The position numbers and the translations under genes are program-made. A DNA stretch of 64,000 nucleotides from Tepidiforma sp. (GTDB taxonomy: Bacteria > Chloroflexota > Dehalococcoidia > Tepidiformales > Tepidiformaceae). The stretch covers positions 744,001 to 808,000 of the forward strand of contig BPIE01000001.1 of the NCBI GenBank assembly GCA_026003935.1. The letters are read 5' to 3'. The notes under the pieces were generated by a model. The model was given only the letters and a program-made list of their open reading frames with translations, searched no databases and was not told where the DNA came from. Below, piece after piece: positions 36,371 to 43,826 of this stretch; positions within the stretch are counted from its first letter, which is position 1, and each line of letters begins with the position of its first letter.

Positions 36371-37804
36371 ATGCGAACGGTTCTGTTACCGGCGGCGGCT
36401 GCGGCCGCCGTGCTCGCCCACCTCGCTGCATTCGCGGCGATGAAGCTGGTGCCCGGTTGGGACCCGGTGCTGATGTACCCGACCGAGCATTTCTGGGTCG
36501 TGTCGGCCGCGACGCTGCTCTCGGCACTGGTGGGGACGGGGCTGGCCATCTCGGTAGAGAGCGTGCGCACCACGCGGACTGTGTACCTGGCGCTCGGGTT
36601 TATCGCGATTGCACTGGTCTTTGCGACGCACGGGCTCGGGACGCCGGGGCTGATCGTGCCTGCGACGGAGTACCCGTACGCGGTGATCATCTCGGCGGGG
36701 CTGAGCCAGTTCATCGGGGCGGTGTTCATTGCGATGAGCGTGATGCCGAGGCGCTGGCCGGGCGGGGAGTTCATCCAGCGGCACAGCACGGACGTGCTCG
36801 CCGTTGGGGTGGCCGTGCTGACGGCGTACCTGGTGAGCATGGTGGTACGGCCGACGCTGTGGGATTTCATCCCGCGGGCGCGGCCGTGGGACACCGCGCT
36901 GGCTGGGGCGACCCTGGGGCTCTTGGCGGTCGCGGGGTGGCGGTACTACCAGGCGTGGCGGCTGACGGAGCTCCCGGGGCAGCTGGCGATGGTGACGGCG
37001 CTCGGGCTGCTCGGGGTCGCGCAGTTCTCGATGTACTTCGGGGAGCTCTGGCACCTGAGCTGGTGGCTGTATCATGCGATGCTGCTCGAGGCGTTCCTGG
37101 TGGTGCTCGGGGGCTGGGCGGTAGAGGCGTTTCGGGCGAAGAGCCTGGTGGTTTTCGCGCGGGCGCTGGAGCTGCGCGATTCGCTGGACTCGGTGCGGTC
37201 GGTTGGCGACGTTGAGGTGCTGGAGCGGCTGGAGGAGGCCGTCGAGCGGAAGGATGCGTACACCCGGCACCACATGGGCCGGGTCGCCGAGTATGCGGAG
37301 GGGATCGCGAGGGAGCTCGGGCTCTCGGAGCGCCAGGTGCTGGTTTGCGCGGCGGCAGGGCGGATCCACGATGTGGGGAAGATCACGGTGCCCGACGCGG
37401 TGCTGCTCAAGCCGGACCGGCTGACGCCGGAGGAGTTCGAGCTGATGAAGCACCACACGGTGCGCGGGGCGCACATCGCGAGGCTGCACCCCGAACTGGC
37501 GGAGCTGGCGGCGGTCATCCGGGCGCATCATGAGCGGTTCGGCGGGGGTGGATACCCGGACGGGTTGCGGGGGGATGCGATCCCGATCGAGGCGCGGGTG
37601 GTGGCCGTCGGCGACACCTTCGACGCCCTGACGTCGACGCGGGTCTATCGACCGAAGCGGCCGGTTTCGGAGGCGCTGGAGGAGCTGCAGCGGGTGGCTG
37701 GGACGCAGCTGGACCCCGATTGCGTGGCCGCGTTCATCCGCTGGCTGGAGCGGACGGGGCGGCTGGACGCGTACACGGCGGGGATGCGTGACGCGGCGGC
37801 CTGA
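36371..37804 (+). CDS. Membrane HD-GYP domain phosphodiesterase
   Basis: A 477-residue protein. The first about 265 residues form seven or eight hydrophobic segments, an unassigned membrane sensor. The C-terminal HD-GYP domain has 'HHMGRVAEYAEGIA', the HD pair in 'GRIHDVGKITVPDAVLLKP' (about residues 331-333), 'HHTVRGAHI' and 'HHERFGGGGYPDGL' (GYP about 391-393). These are the metal and substrate ligands of c-di-GMP phosphodiesterases. GAGGAGG precedes the ATG; the frame opens 11 codons earlier. No GGDEF gene is in the window. Confidence 0.9.
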   Translation: MRTVLLPAAAAAAVLAHLAAFAAMKLVPGWDPVLMYPTEHFWVVSAATLLSALVGTGLAISVESVRTTRTVYLALGFIAIALVFATHGLGTPGLIVPATEYPYAVIISAGLSQFIGAVFIAMSVMPRRWPGGEFIQRHSTDVLAVGVAVLTAYLVSMVVRPTLWDFIPRARPWDTALAGATLGLLAVAGWRYYQAWRLTELPGQLAMVTALGLLGVAQFSMYFGELWHLSWWLYHAMLLEAFLVVLGGWAVEAFRAKSLVVFARALELRDSLDSVRSVGDVEVLERLEEAVERKDAYTRHHMGRVAEYAEGIARELGLSERQVLVCAAAGRIHDVGKITVPDAVLLKPDRLTPEEFELMKHHTVRGAHIARLHPELAELAAVIRAHHERFGGGGYPDGLRGDAIPIEARVVAVGDTFDALTSTRVYRPKRPVSEALEELQRVAGTQLDPDCVAAFIRWLERTGRLDAYTAGMRDAAA

Positions 37805-37892
37805 GAACGGCGCCGATTGAAGCGCGGCCGGGGGCAGGGTATGCTGCCGGGCGCCGGCGCGCGCCGGCCAAATCGTGGAGCAGGAGCAGGTC

Positions 37893-38171
37893 ATGTCGGA
37901 CCTCAGGGCAACGCAGGAGCGCCACGCGCAGGATGTCGTGACCGGGAACCTCGCGGGGCTGATGGGCGACTTCACGCCGAACGCGATGGCGAAGGTGATG
38001 GCGCTCGCGGCGAATCCGATCACGGCGACGCGGTTCGAGATCAAGGACCTCGGCAACAACGAGGTGGAGATTTCGTACATCGGCGACACGACGCGTGTGG
38101 TGTGGAGCAAGTGGGTCGAGAACGGGGGGAAGTGGCAGATTGACGACGTGAAGGACGTGACGCCCGCGTGA
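37893..38171 (+). CDS. Small NTF2/SnoaL-like protein, paralog 1
   Basis: 92 residues, unrecognised as a named family. 'VVTGNLAGLMGDFTPNAMAKVMALA' followed by beta strands and a C-terminal 'WVENGGKWQIDDV' is the layout of NTF2-like (SnoaL) folds. The next gene encodes a clear paralog, and the two overlap by four bases (GTGA). The start ATG at 37893 follows AGGAGCAGG; TATGCT near 37839 is a likely -10. Confidence 0.7.
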   Translation: MSDLRATQERHAQDVVTGNLAGLMGDFTPNAMAKVMALAANPITATRFEIKDLGNNEVEISYIGDTTRVVWSKWVENGGKWQIDDVKDVTPA

Positions 38172-38536
38172 GCGCTGAGCCCGGGGATGTCCGCGCTGCT
38201 GTCGAGCGGACGGCGCGTGCGGTGATGACCGGGAATCTTGCGCAGGTGATGGCGGACCTTGCGCCCGAGGCGATGGCGCAGCTGATGCAGATCGCCTCGG
38301 GCGCGCAGGGGATTTCGCCGGGGCAGCTGCCGTCGATCGAGGGGTTCGAGGTCGAGGAGGACGGGGCGTCGGCGGAGGAGGCGCGATTCCGGGTGCGATT
38401 TCGGTCGAGCGCGGGGACGCTGACGGTCGCGACGACGTGGCGGCCGGTGATGGGGCAGTGGAAGGTGGCGGAGATTGGGCTGGCCGGGTTCGAGCCGGCG
38501 GCTGGCGGTGGGCCGCAGCAGGGGGCGCAGGGCTGA
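38168..38536 (+). CDS. Small NTF2/SnoaL-like protein, paralog 2
   Basis: 122 residues. 'AVMTGNLAQVMADLAPEAMAQLMQIA' aligns without gaps to the first paralog's helix, and 'GQWKVAEIGLAG' matches its end; the middle is longer. The two are probably a tandem duplication acting as a heterodimer. GTG start, translationally coupled upstream and downstream (its TGA shares an A with the sixA ATG). Function unknown. Confidence 0.7.
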   Translation: MSAEPGDVRAAVERTARAVMTGNLAQVMADLAPEAMAQLMQIASGAQGISPGQLPSIEGFEVEEDGASAEEARFRVRFRSSAGTLTVATTWRPVMGQWKVAEIGLAGFEPAAGGGPQQGAQG

Positions 38537-39027
38537 TGGAGCTGCTGCTCGTTCGGCATGCGATTGCAGTCGAGCGGGGTACGGCGGCGAACGATGCGGA
38601 ACGGCCGCTGACAGCGGAGGGGCGGGCGCGGATGGAGGAGGCTGCGCGGGGGCTGGCGCGGCTGGTGACGCCGCAGGTGATTTTGAGCTCGCCGTGGCTC
38701 CGGGCGATGGAGACGGCGGAGATTTTGCGGGAACGGTTTCGGCTGGGCCGGGTGCGGGCATGCGAGGCGCTGGCGGGGGCGGACTACGACGCGGTGATCG
38801 AGGCGGCGAACGAGACTGATGCGTCGCCGGTGGCGCTGGTGGGGCATGAGCCGTGGATGGGGGAGCTGCTGGCGTACCTGCTGTGCGGCGACCCTGCGGG
38901 GATGGCGGTGTCGTTCAAGAAGGGTGGCGCGGCGCTCGTGCGGTCGGCGGGGGAGGCGCGCGCGGGGGGCTGCTGGCTGGAGTGGTTCGTACCGCCGGGG
39001 GTCCTCAGGCGATTGGCGCGGGCGTAG
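38536..39027 (+). CDS. sixA: Phosphohistidine phosphatase SixA
   Basis: 163 residues of the histidine phosphatase branch. 'LLLVRHAIAVERG' holds the RHG-type phosphoacceptor His ('RHA'), 'SSPWLRAMETAEIL' and 'LVGHEPWMGELLAYLL' supply the second catalytic His. SixA removes phosphate from His in phosphorelays and the PTS-Ntr system. ATG overlaps the preceding TGA. Its 3' end overlaps the convergent ppx gene by 23 bases. Confidence 0.9.
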   Translation: MELLLVRHAIAVERGTAANDAERPLTAEGRARMEEAARGLARLVTPQVILSSPWLRAMETAEILRERFRLGRVRACEALAGADYDAVIEAANETDASPVALVGHEPWMGELLAYLLCGDPAGMAVSFKKGGAALVRSAGEARAGGCWLEWFVPPGVLRRLARA

Positions 39028-40531
39028 GGGCAGGGAGCGGTTCGACGACGAGGCGGCAGCGGAGGGCAGCTTCGAGGCGGCGGCGCTGGCGTTCGAGCTC
39101 GTGAAGCTCGGCATCGATGGGGGCGCGAGCGGTGAGGCGGATGCGGAGGAGGTCGCCATCGGTTTCGGCGGCGACGTCGAGGACGGGGGAGGGCGTGCGG
39201 CGGCGGATGGCGCGCGCTGCGCCGAGGAGCGCGGCGAGGGTGGCGGCACGGCGGCTATCGTCGGGGGCGATGATGGCGCGGTAGGGCGCGAGGTCGGGTG
39301 TGCCCGAATCGGCCCAGCGGACGAGCGCCGCGAGGAGCACGACCTCGCGGTGGGTGTAGCCGTGGAGGTCGCCGCTGTGGACGAGGTACTCTGCGTGGCG
39401 GTCGCGGTTGTAGTAGTCGATGTGCATGCCGATGCCGGCGAGGCGGGCAGCGTCGAGGAGGAGGCCGCGGTCGGCATCGTGGAGGCCGTGGAGGGGACGC
39501 GCGGCATCGAAGAGAGCGGCTGCGGCGAGGACGGTGGGCTCGGCGGAGATGATGTCGACGCCGTTGGCGAGGGCCAGACCGGCGATGCTGGCGGCGCGAA
39601 CGTCGGGGAGGATGGGGCTTTCGCCGCGGATGGCCTGCCAGGCGAGGCCTTCGCGGAGGCCCTGGCCGGAGACGGTGAGTGTGGGGGCTCCGAGAAGGTC
39701 CATGACCTGGTCGATGACGATTGCGGCGGCGTGGAGGATGTCGGCGCGGTTGGCGCCGACGCCGGGGATGCGGCGGCGGGCTTCGGCGGGTACGGCGGCG
39801 AGCTCTCGGGTGAGGCGGCGGACTTCCTTGCGGCTGAGCTCGAGTCCGTGGAGGCGGCCGAGGGGGTACTTGCGGCGGATGCGGATGATGCGGGCGAGGT
39901 TGCGGACCGCGCCGCCAGTGGCGAACAGGACCGGGGGCGATTTGCCGGGCACGAAGGAACGAAGGACGGCCTTCCTGAGGGCGCGGACTTCGCGGGGGAG
40001 CGGAGGGTCGTTGTGGAGGTAGGTTTCGCGGCTGTAGATGGCGCCGAGAGGGACCGACTGGACTTCGACGAGCTGGCGCTCACGGACGGTCATGAGCTCG
40101 AGGGAGCCGCCGCCGAGGTCGAGGAGGTAACCGTCGGTGAGGGTGGTGCTGTTGATGACGCCGAGATAGCCAGCGTGGGCCTCCTCGAAGCCGGAGAGGA
40201 CGCGGATGCGGAGGCCGGTTCGGTCGCGGGCGAGCTGGAGGAAGTGGTCGGCGTTGGGTGCGCGGCGGAGTGCTTCGGTGCCGACGGTGATGAGGTGTTC
40301 GGGGGTGTGGGCCTGGGCGAGCTGCTGCATGATGGTGAGGGCGCGGATGCCGCGCTCGATGCCCTCGGGTGCGAGGTTTCCCCCGGCCTGCCCGGAGCCA
40401 AGGCGGGCATCGTAGCGCGCTTCATCGATGACTTCGAAGGCGCTGCTGCTGAGGGCGCGGGCGACGAGGAGGCGGATGGAGTTGGAGCCGACATCGATGA
40501 CGGCGACGGTGTTGCGGGGTGTGACGGGCAT
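39005..40531 (-). CDS. Exopolyphosphatase / guanosine pentaphosphate phosphohydrolase (Ppx/GppA)
   Basis: A 508-residue actin-fold phosphatase. N-terminal 'VAVIDVGSNSIRLLVA' and 'LLDLGGGSLELM' are the two phosphate-binding loops, with 'VGTEALRRA' and 'LSGFEEAHAGYLG' between; 'FATGGAVRNLARI' follows. A C-terminal HD-like helical domain holds 'DAARLAGIGMHIDYYNRDRHAEYLVHSGDLHGYTHREVVLLAALVR'. It degrades polyphosphate and possibly pppGpp. ATG at 40531; the frame extends 87 codons upstream across the intergenic region. Confidence 0.9.
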   Translation of the reverse strand: MPVTPRNTVAVIDVGSNSIRLLVARALSSSAFEVIDEARYDARLGSGQAGGNLAPEGIERGIRALTIMQQLAQAHTPEHLITVGTEALRRAPNADHFLQLARDRTGLRIRVLSGFEEAHAGYLGVINSTTLTDGYLLDLGGGSLELMTVRERQLVEVQSVPLGAIYSRETYLHNDPPLPREVRALRKAVLRSFVPGKSPPVLFATGGAVRNLARIIRIRRKYPLGRLHGLELSRKEVRRLTRELAAVPAEARRRIPGVGANRADILHAAAIVIDQVMDLLGAPTLTVSGQGLREGLAWQAIRGESPILPDVRAASIAGLALANGVDIISAEPTVLAAAALFDAARPLHGLHDADRGLLLDAARLAGIGMHIDYYNRDRHAEYLVHSGDLHGYTHREVVLLAALVRWADSGTPDLAPYRAIIAPDDSRRAATLAALLGAARAIRRRTPSPVLDVAAETDGDLLRIRLTARAPIDAELHELERQRRRLEAALRCRLVVEPLPAPTPAPIA

Positions 40532-40627
40532 GTGCTGGGGGCAGCATGCCGCCGGGGAAAGGGTTGGACAAGTGGGGGCTGGCGGATATGTGGTAGACTG
40601 CATGCCAGCCGGTTGAGGAGGGTTTCC

Positions 40628-40885
40628 GTGCGCCGGGCATTTGCCGTTCTGTTCGTTGTTCCGCTGATGTTTGCGATGCTGCCGCTGGGGGCGGTGCTGA
40701 TGGGCGGGGGCACGGCGGCTCCTGAGGGGACGCTGGTGCTCGAGACTGCCGAAGGGCAGGGGACGCCGAGCGCCGTGGCCTGGGACGCGCACGAGTTCCA
40801 GCAGCGCGATGACGCGCTGGCGTTCCGCTCGGCGGATGGGCAGGGCGGCGCGGGTGATCCCTGCGCGGAGATTCCGCAGGGCTGA
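40628..40885 (+). CDS. Small exported protein of unknown function
   Basis: 85 residues. The N-terminus is 'MRRAFAVLFVVPLMFAMLPLGAVLM', a signal peptide or membrane anchor, followed by a Gly/Ala/Asp-rich polar tail ending 'GDPCAEIPQG' with a single Cys. GTG at 40628 follows GAGGAGG, and TAGACT 37 bases upstream is a fitting -10. A strong terminator follows. Nothing is recognised. Confidence 0.6.
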   Translation: MRRAFAVLFVVPLMFAMLPLGAVLMGGGTAAPEGTLVLETAEGQGTPSAVAWDAHEFQQRDDALAFRSADGQGGAGDPCAEIPQG

Positions 40886-40906
40886 CGTTCGGTACGAAGC
40901 AGCGGA

Positions 40907-40936
40907 ACGGCCCGCCGGGCAAATCCGGCGGGCCGT
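40907..40936. terminator. Bidirectional hairpin before acyl-CoA dehydrogenase end
   Basis: A perfect 12-bp stem (ACGGCCCGCCGG and complement) around loop GCAAAT, between convergent genes. It is followed by TGTCGTT rather than a T-run. Confidence 0.75.
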
Positions 40937-40966
40937 TGTCGTTCGAGCGGCGCGGGGGCGGCCCGG

Positions 40967-42151
40967 TCAGCCGCGAGGCGGGAGCGCTTCGAGGGCGCGG
41001 CCGATGACGAGGCGCTGGATTTGGTTGGTGCCTTCGAAGATCTGGAAGATCTTGGCGTCGCGGACCCACTTTTCGACGGGGTGGTCGCGCATGTAGCCCT
41101 GGCCGCCGAGGACCTGGACTGCGTCGACGGTGACTTTCATGGCGACGTCGGAGGCGAAGCACTTGGCCATGGAGCCTTCGGCCTGGAGGTAGGGGACGTT
41201 GGCGCCGGCCATCCATGCGGCGCGCCAGACCATGAGGCGGGCGGAATCGACGGCCATGGCCATGTCGGCGAGCATGAAGGAGATGCCCTGGTTTTTGATG
41301 ATGGGGCGTCCGAACTGGACGCGGGTTTTTGCGTAGTCGAGGGCGTATTCGTAGGCGGCGCGGGCGATGCCGACGGCGTAGGCGCCGACGACGGGGCGGG
41401 TGCGTTCGAGGGTCATGAGGGCGCCGACGGCGCCGGGGCCGGCGGAGCCGCCGGGCCGCGCGGGGGCGCCGAGCTTGTATTCGGCGGGGATGCGGCAGTC
41501 CTGGAGGATGACGTTGGCGGTGTGGGAGGCGCGGATGCCCATCTTTTTCCAGACGGTGCCCTGCTGGAGGCCCGGGGTGCCTTTCGGTATGACGAAGGCG
41601 CTGATGCCGCCCCAGCCTTTGGAGCGGTCTTCGGTGGCGAAGACGACGTGGACGTCGGCGATGCCGCCGTTGGTGATGAACTGTTTTTCGCCGTTGAGGA
41701 CGTAGAAGTCGCCGTCGCGGGTGGCGGTCGTCTGGATGTTGGCGACGTCGGAGCCGGCGTCGGGCTCGGTGAGGCACATGGCGCCGAGGTGGACTTCGTT
41801 TTCGTCGGAGGCGATGGCGGCGAGCCATTGTTCGCGCTGTTCCGGGGTTCCGGTTGCGGCGATGGCGGCAGCGGCGAGCCCGGAGCTGTTGATGGCGAGC
41901 GCGATGCCGGCGCAGCCCCATGAGAGCTCTTCGGCGATGATGGATGGGATGAGGGAGGAGCCGGAGCCATCGAGGAGGGAGCCCTGTTTGGAGATGCCGA
42001 ACCCAACGGCGGCGGCCTTCTTGATCAGGTCGTAGGGGACCTCTTCGTGTTCATCGTAGTATGCGGCGACGGGGCGGATCTCCTTGCGGGCGAAGTCGCG
42101 GGCGACCTGCTGGACGAGCTTCTCTTCGTCGTTGAGCTCGAGTGAGACCAT
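40967..42151 (-). CDS. Acyl-CoA dehydrogenase
   Basis: A 394-residue FAD enzyme that introduces the 2,3-double bond in acyl-CoA and passes electrons to ETF. 'CLTEPDAGSDVANIQTTA' and 'NGEKQFITNGGIADVHVVFA' bind FAD; the base is Glu in 'IFQIFEGTNQIQRLVIGR', the position of short/medium-chain enzymes. A short insertion 'APARPGGSAGPGAVGAL' lies in the substrate loop. ATG with a GGAGGAAC site. A TAAGCT -10 lies inside the dyad at 42183, so its promoter is probably repressed there. No etf genes are near. Confidence 0.95.
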   Translation of the reverse strand: MVSLELNDEEKLVQQVARDFARKEIRPVAAYYDEHEEVPYDLIKKAAAVGFGISKQGSLLDGSGSSLIPSIIAEELSWGCAGIALAINSSGLAAAAIAATGTPEQREQWLAAIASDENEVHLGAMCLTEPDAGSDVANIQTTATRDGDFYVLNGEKQFITNGGIADVHVVFATEDRSKGWGGISAFVIPKGTPGLQQGTVWKKMGIRASHTANVILQDCRIPAEYKLGAPARPGGSAGPGAVGALMTLERTRPVVGAYAVGIARAAYEYALDYAKTRVQFGRPIIKNQGISFMLADMAMAVDSARLMVWRAAWMAGANVPYLQAEGSMAKCFASDVAMKVTVDAVQVLGGQGYMRDHPVEKWVRDAKIFQIFEGTNQIQRLVIGRALEALPPRG

Positions 42152-42182
42152 GGGGGTTCCTCCGCGGGTGAAGTGCCATCAG

Positions 42183-42198
42183 CTTACCAGCCGGTAGG
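42183..42198 (-). promoter_or_regulatory. TetR-like dyad overlapping the acyl-CoA dehydrogenase -10
   Basis: On the plus strand CTTACC-AGCC-GGTAGG, differing in 2 of 16 bases from the perfect dyad before livK. Read on the minus strand, its end forms TAAGCT, a fitting -10 about 31 bases before the ATG, so binding would block RNA polymerase. Confidence 0.55.
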
Positions 42199-42252
42199 CG
42201 AATGGGGACGGGTGGAAGTGCGCGGTTCGCGGGAGGGGGCTAGGCTCTTGTT

Positions 42253-42444
42253 ATGGAAGCGGGAGCAGGGTGCCCGGGGAGGGTCGCGAGATGTCGTTTT
42301 GTGATAGATAGTGCCGAACGCGGGCACCAAGAAATTCACGAAAGCGGGGCGCTTTTGGCATGGACACCCGGGGAAGGCCGCGCCTATCATGGCGCCGCCC
42401 CTGGGAACCCACGACCGCACCGGCATCGAGGTAAGGCGACGTGA
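42253..42444 (+). CDS. Possible leaderless small ORF upstream of xer
   Basis: A 63-residue frame starting with ATG six bases after TAGGCT (42241-42246), the same geometry as the leaderless genes here; its TGA overlaps the xer GTG (GTGA). The sequence, Gly/His/Arg-rich, resembles nothing I know and lacks clear codon bias. It may be a short translated leader coupling to the recombinase, or no gene at all. Confidence 0.3.
   Translation: MEAGAGCPGRVARCRFVIDSAERGHQEIHESGALLAWTPGEGRAYHGAAPGNPRPHRHRGKAT
42361..42390 (+). promoter_or_regulatory. Probable xer promoter
   Basis: TGGACA (42361-42366), an 18-base spacer, and TATCAT (42385-42390), 51 bases before the recombinase start. Confidence 0.45.
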
Positions 42445-43352
42445 CGAACGAGCGCATCGAGGAGTTTTTGAATTTTTTGGCGGTGGAGAAGAATGCCTCT
42501 CCGCACACGCTCTCTGCGTACCGGAACGACCTTGCCCAGTTCACGGGCTTCGTGGAGCGGGCGTTTCCGGGGGTGGCGCCTGAGGGGGCGACGAAGGAGC
42601 AGCTGGTGCGGTTCGTGGAGCACCTGCGGGAGGAGAAGAAGTACAAGGACACGACGGTGGCGCGGAAGGTAGCGTCGCTGAAGTCGTTCTTTGGCTTCCT
42701 TGCGGCGGAGGGTGTGATCGGGCAGGACCCGACGGAACAGGTGAAGTCGCCGCAGGTGGGGAAGCACCTGCCGCGGGCGCTGACGGTGGAGGAGGTGGAC
42801 GAGCTGCTGGAGCAGCCTGCGCGGCGGAATACGCCGGAGGCGCGGCGTGACAAAGCGATGCTGGAGCTGCTGTATGCGACGGGGCTGCGGGTTACGGAGC
42901 TGGTGTCGCTGGACCTGACGGATGTGGCGCTGGAGAGTGACCCGGTGACGGTGCGGTGTGTTGGGAAGGGGGAGAAGGAGCGGGTGCTGCCGCTGCCGCT
43001 ACCGGCGGTGGATGAGCTGCGGCAGTACATTTTTCACGTTCGGCCGAAGCTGGTGCGGAACCGGCGGGAGCAGGCGCTGTTCGTGAACCGGCGCGGCGAG
43101 CGGCTGACGCGGCAGGGTTTTTGGCTGATTTTGAAGAACTATGCGAAGGAAGCGGGGCTGGATACAGCGATTACGCCGCACACGCTCCGGCATACGTACG
43201 CGACGCATATGCTGGCGGGCGGGATGCCGCTGCGGTACGTGCAGGATGCGCTGGGCCACGCGAGCATCTCGACGACGCAGATTTACACGCACCTGACGGA
43301 CCAGCAGAAGCGGAAGCAGTACGACCAGGCGCACCCGCGGGCTTCGGCCTGA
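42441..43352 (+). CDS. Tyrosine recombinase XerC/XerD
   Basis: A 303-residue site-specific recombinase with an N-terminal SAM-like core-binding domain ('IEEFLNFLAVEKNASPHTLSAYRNDLAQF') and a complete catalytic set: R150 ('ATGLRVTEL'), K176 ('VGKGEKERVLPL'), H247 and R250 ('HTLRHTYATHML'), H273 ('LGHASISTTQIYTH') and Y282. Length and motifs are those of chromosome-dimer resolvases, not phage integrases, and no attachment sites or mobile genes surround it. Whether XerC or XerD cannot be told. GTG with a GAGGT site. Confidence 0.93.
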   Translation: MTNERIEEFLNFLAVEKNASPHTLSAYRNDLAQFTGFVERAFPGVAPEGATKEQLVRFVEHLREEKKYKDTTVARKVASLKSFFGFLAAEGVIGQDPTEQVKSPQVGKHLPRALTVEEVDELLEQPARRNTPEARRDKAMLELLYATGLRVTELVSLDLTDVALESDPVTVRCVGKGEKERVLPLPLPAVDELRQYIFHVRPKLVRNRREQALFVNRRGERLTRQGFWLILKNYAKEAGLDTAITPHTLRHTYATHMLAGGMPLRYVQDALGHASISTTQIYTHLTDQQKRKQYDQAHPRASA

Positions 43353-43398
43353 CCCGGGACGGCTGCACGGCCGGGAGCGTGCGGAGGAGCCGGGCGGG

Positions 43399-43824
43399 TC
43401 AGCCGGCGCGGAGGGCGGCGGCGAGGGCAGGTCGGGAGACGCCGAGGGCTGCGAAGAACATGGGGCTGCACTCGCCGGATTCGACGAGGGCGATGGCGAG
43501 GCCGCGGGCAGTGATGCTGCGCTCGCCCGCGGTTCGGGCAGCGGCGGCGGCGCGGCTGATCGCTTCACGGGCGGCGGAGCCGAACACGATGTCGCGGTCG
43601 AGGGGGTCTTCGCCGAGGCCCTGCGCGGCGATGAGCGCCTGCTGAACGGCGCCGGGGTCGGGGAGGGAGCCCGGCGGGGCGGCGGGGGAGAGGATGAGGA
43701 GGCAGGCGGCCAGGAGGTGTTCAGGGGCGACGATGGCGCAGTTCGTGCGATAGCAGAGCGCTTGGGCTTCGCGGAGTGCGCGGGCGGCGTCTGCTGCGAG
43801 TGTGAGCTCTTCTTCGGGCGGCAT
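43399..43824 (-). CDS. Stand-alone Clp N-terminal (ClpR) domain protein
   Basis: 141 residues built like the two-repeat N-domain of ClpA/ClpC: repeat 1 'AADAARALREAQALCYRTNCAIVAPEHLLAACLL', repeat 2 'GSAAREAISRAAAAARTAGERSITARGLAIALVESGECSPMFFAALGV'. No ATPase domain follows. Such solo proteins (ClpS-like adaptors, ClpT in plants, ClpN-DUFs in Actinobacteria) tune Clp proteases. It starts two bases after the recJ stop, so it is co-expressed with it. Confidence 0.75.
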   Translation of the reverse strand: MPPEEELTLAADAARALREAQALCYRTNCAIVAPEHLLAACLLILSPAAPPGSLPDPGAVQQALIAAQGLGEDPLDRDIVFGSAAREAISRAAAAARTAGERSITARGLAIALVESGECSPMFFAALGVSRPALAAALRAG

Positions 43825-43826
43825 GG

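Noticed and set aside
42441-43352. Tyrosine recombinase as evidence of a mobile element
   Set aside because: Its size and motifs match housekeeping XerC/D; no attachment repeats, tRNA or phage genes are beside it, and base use equals that of neighbours.
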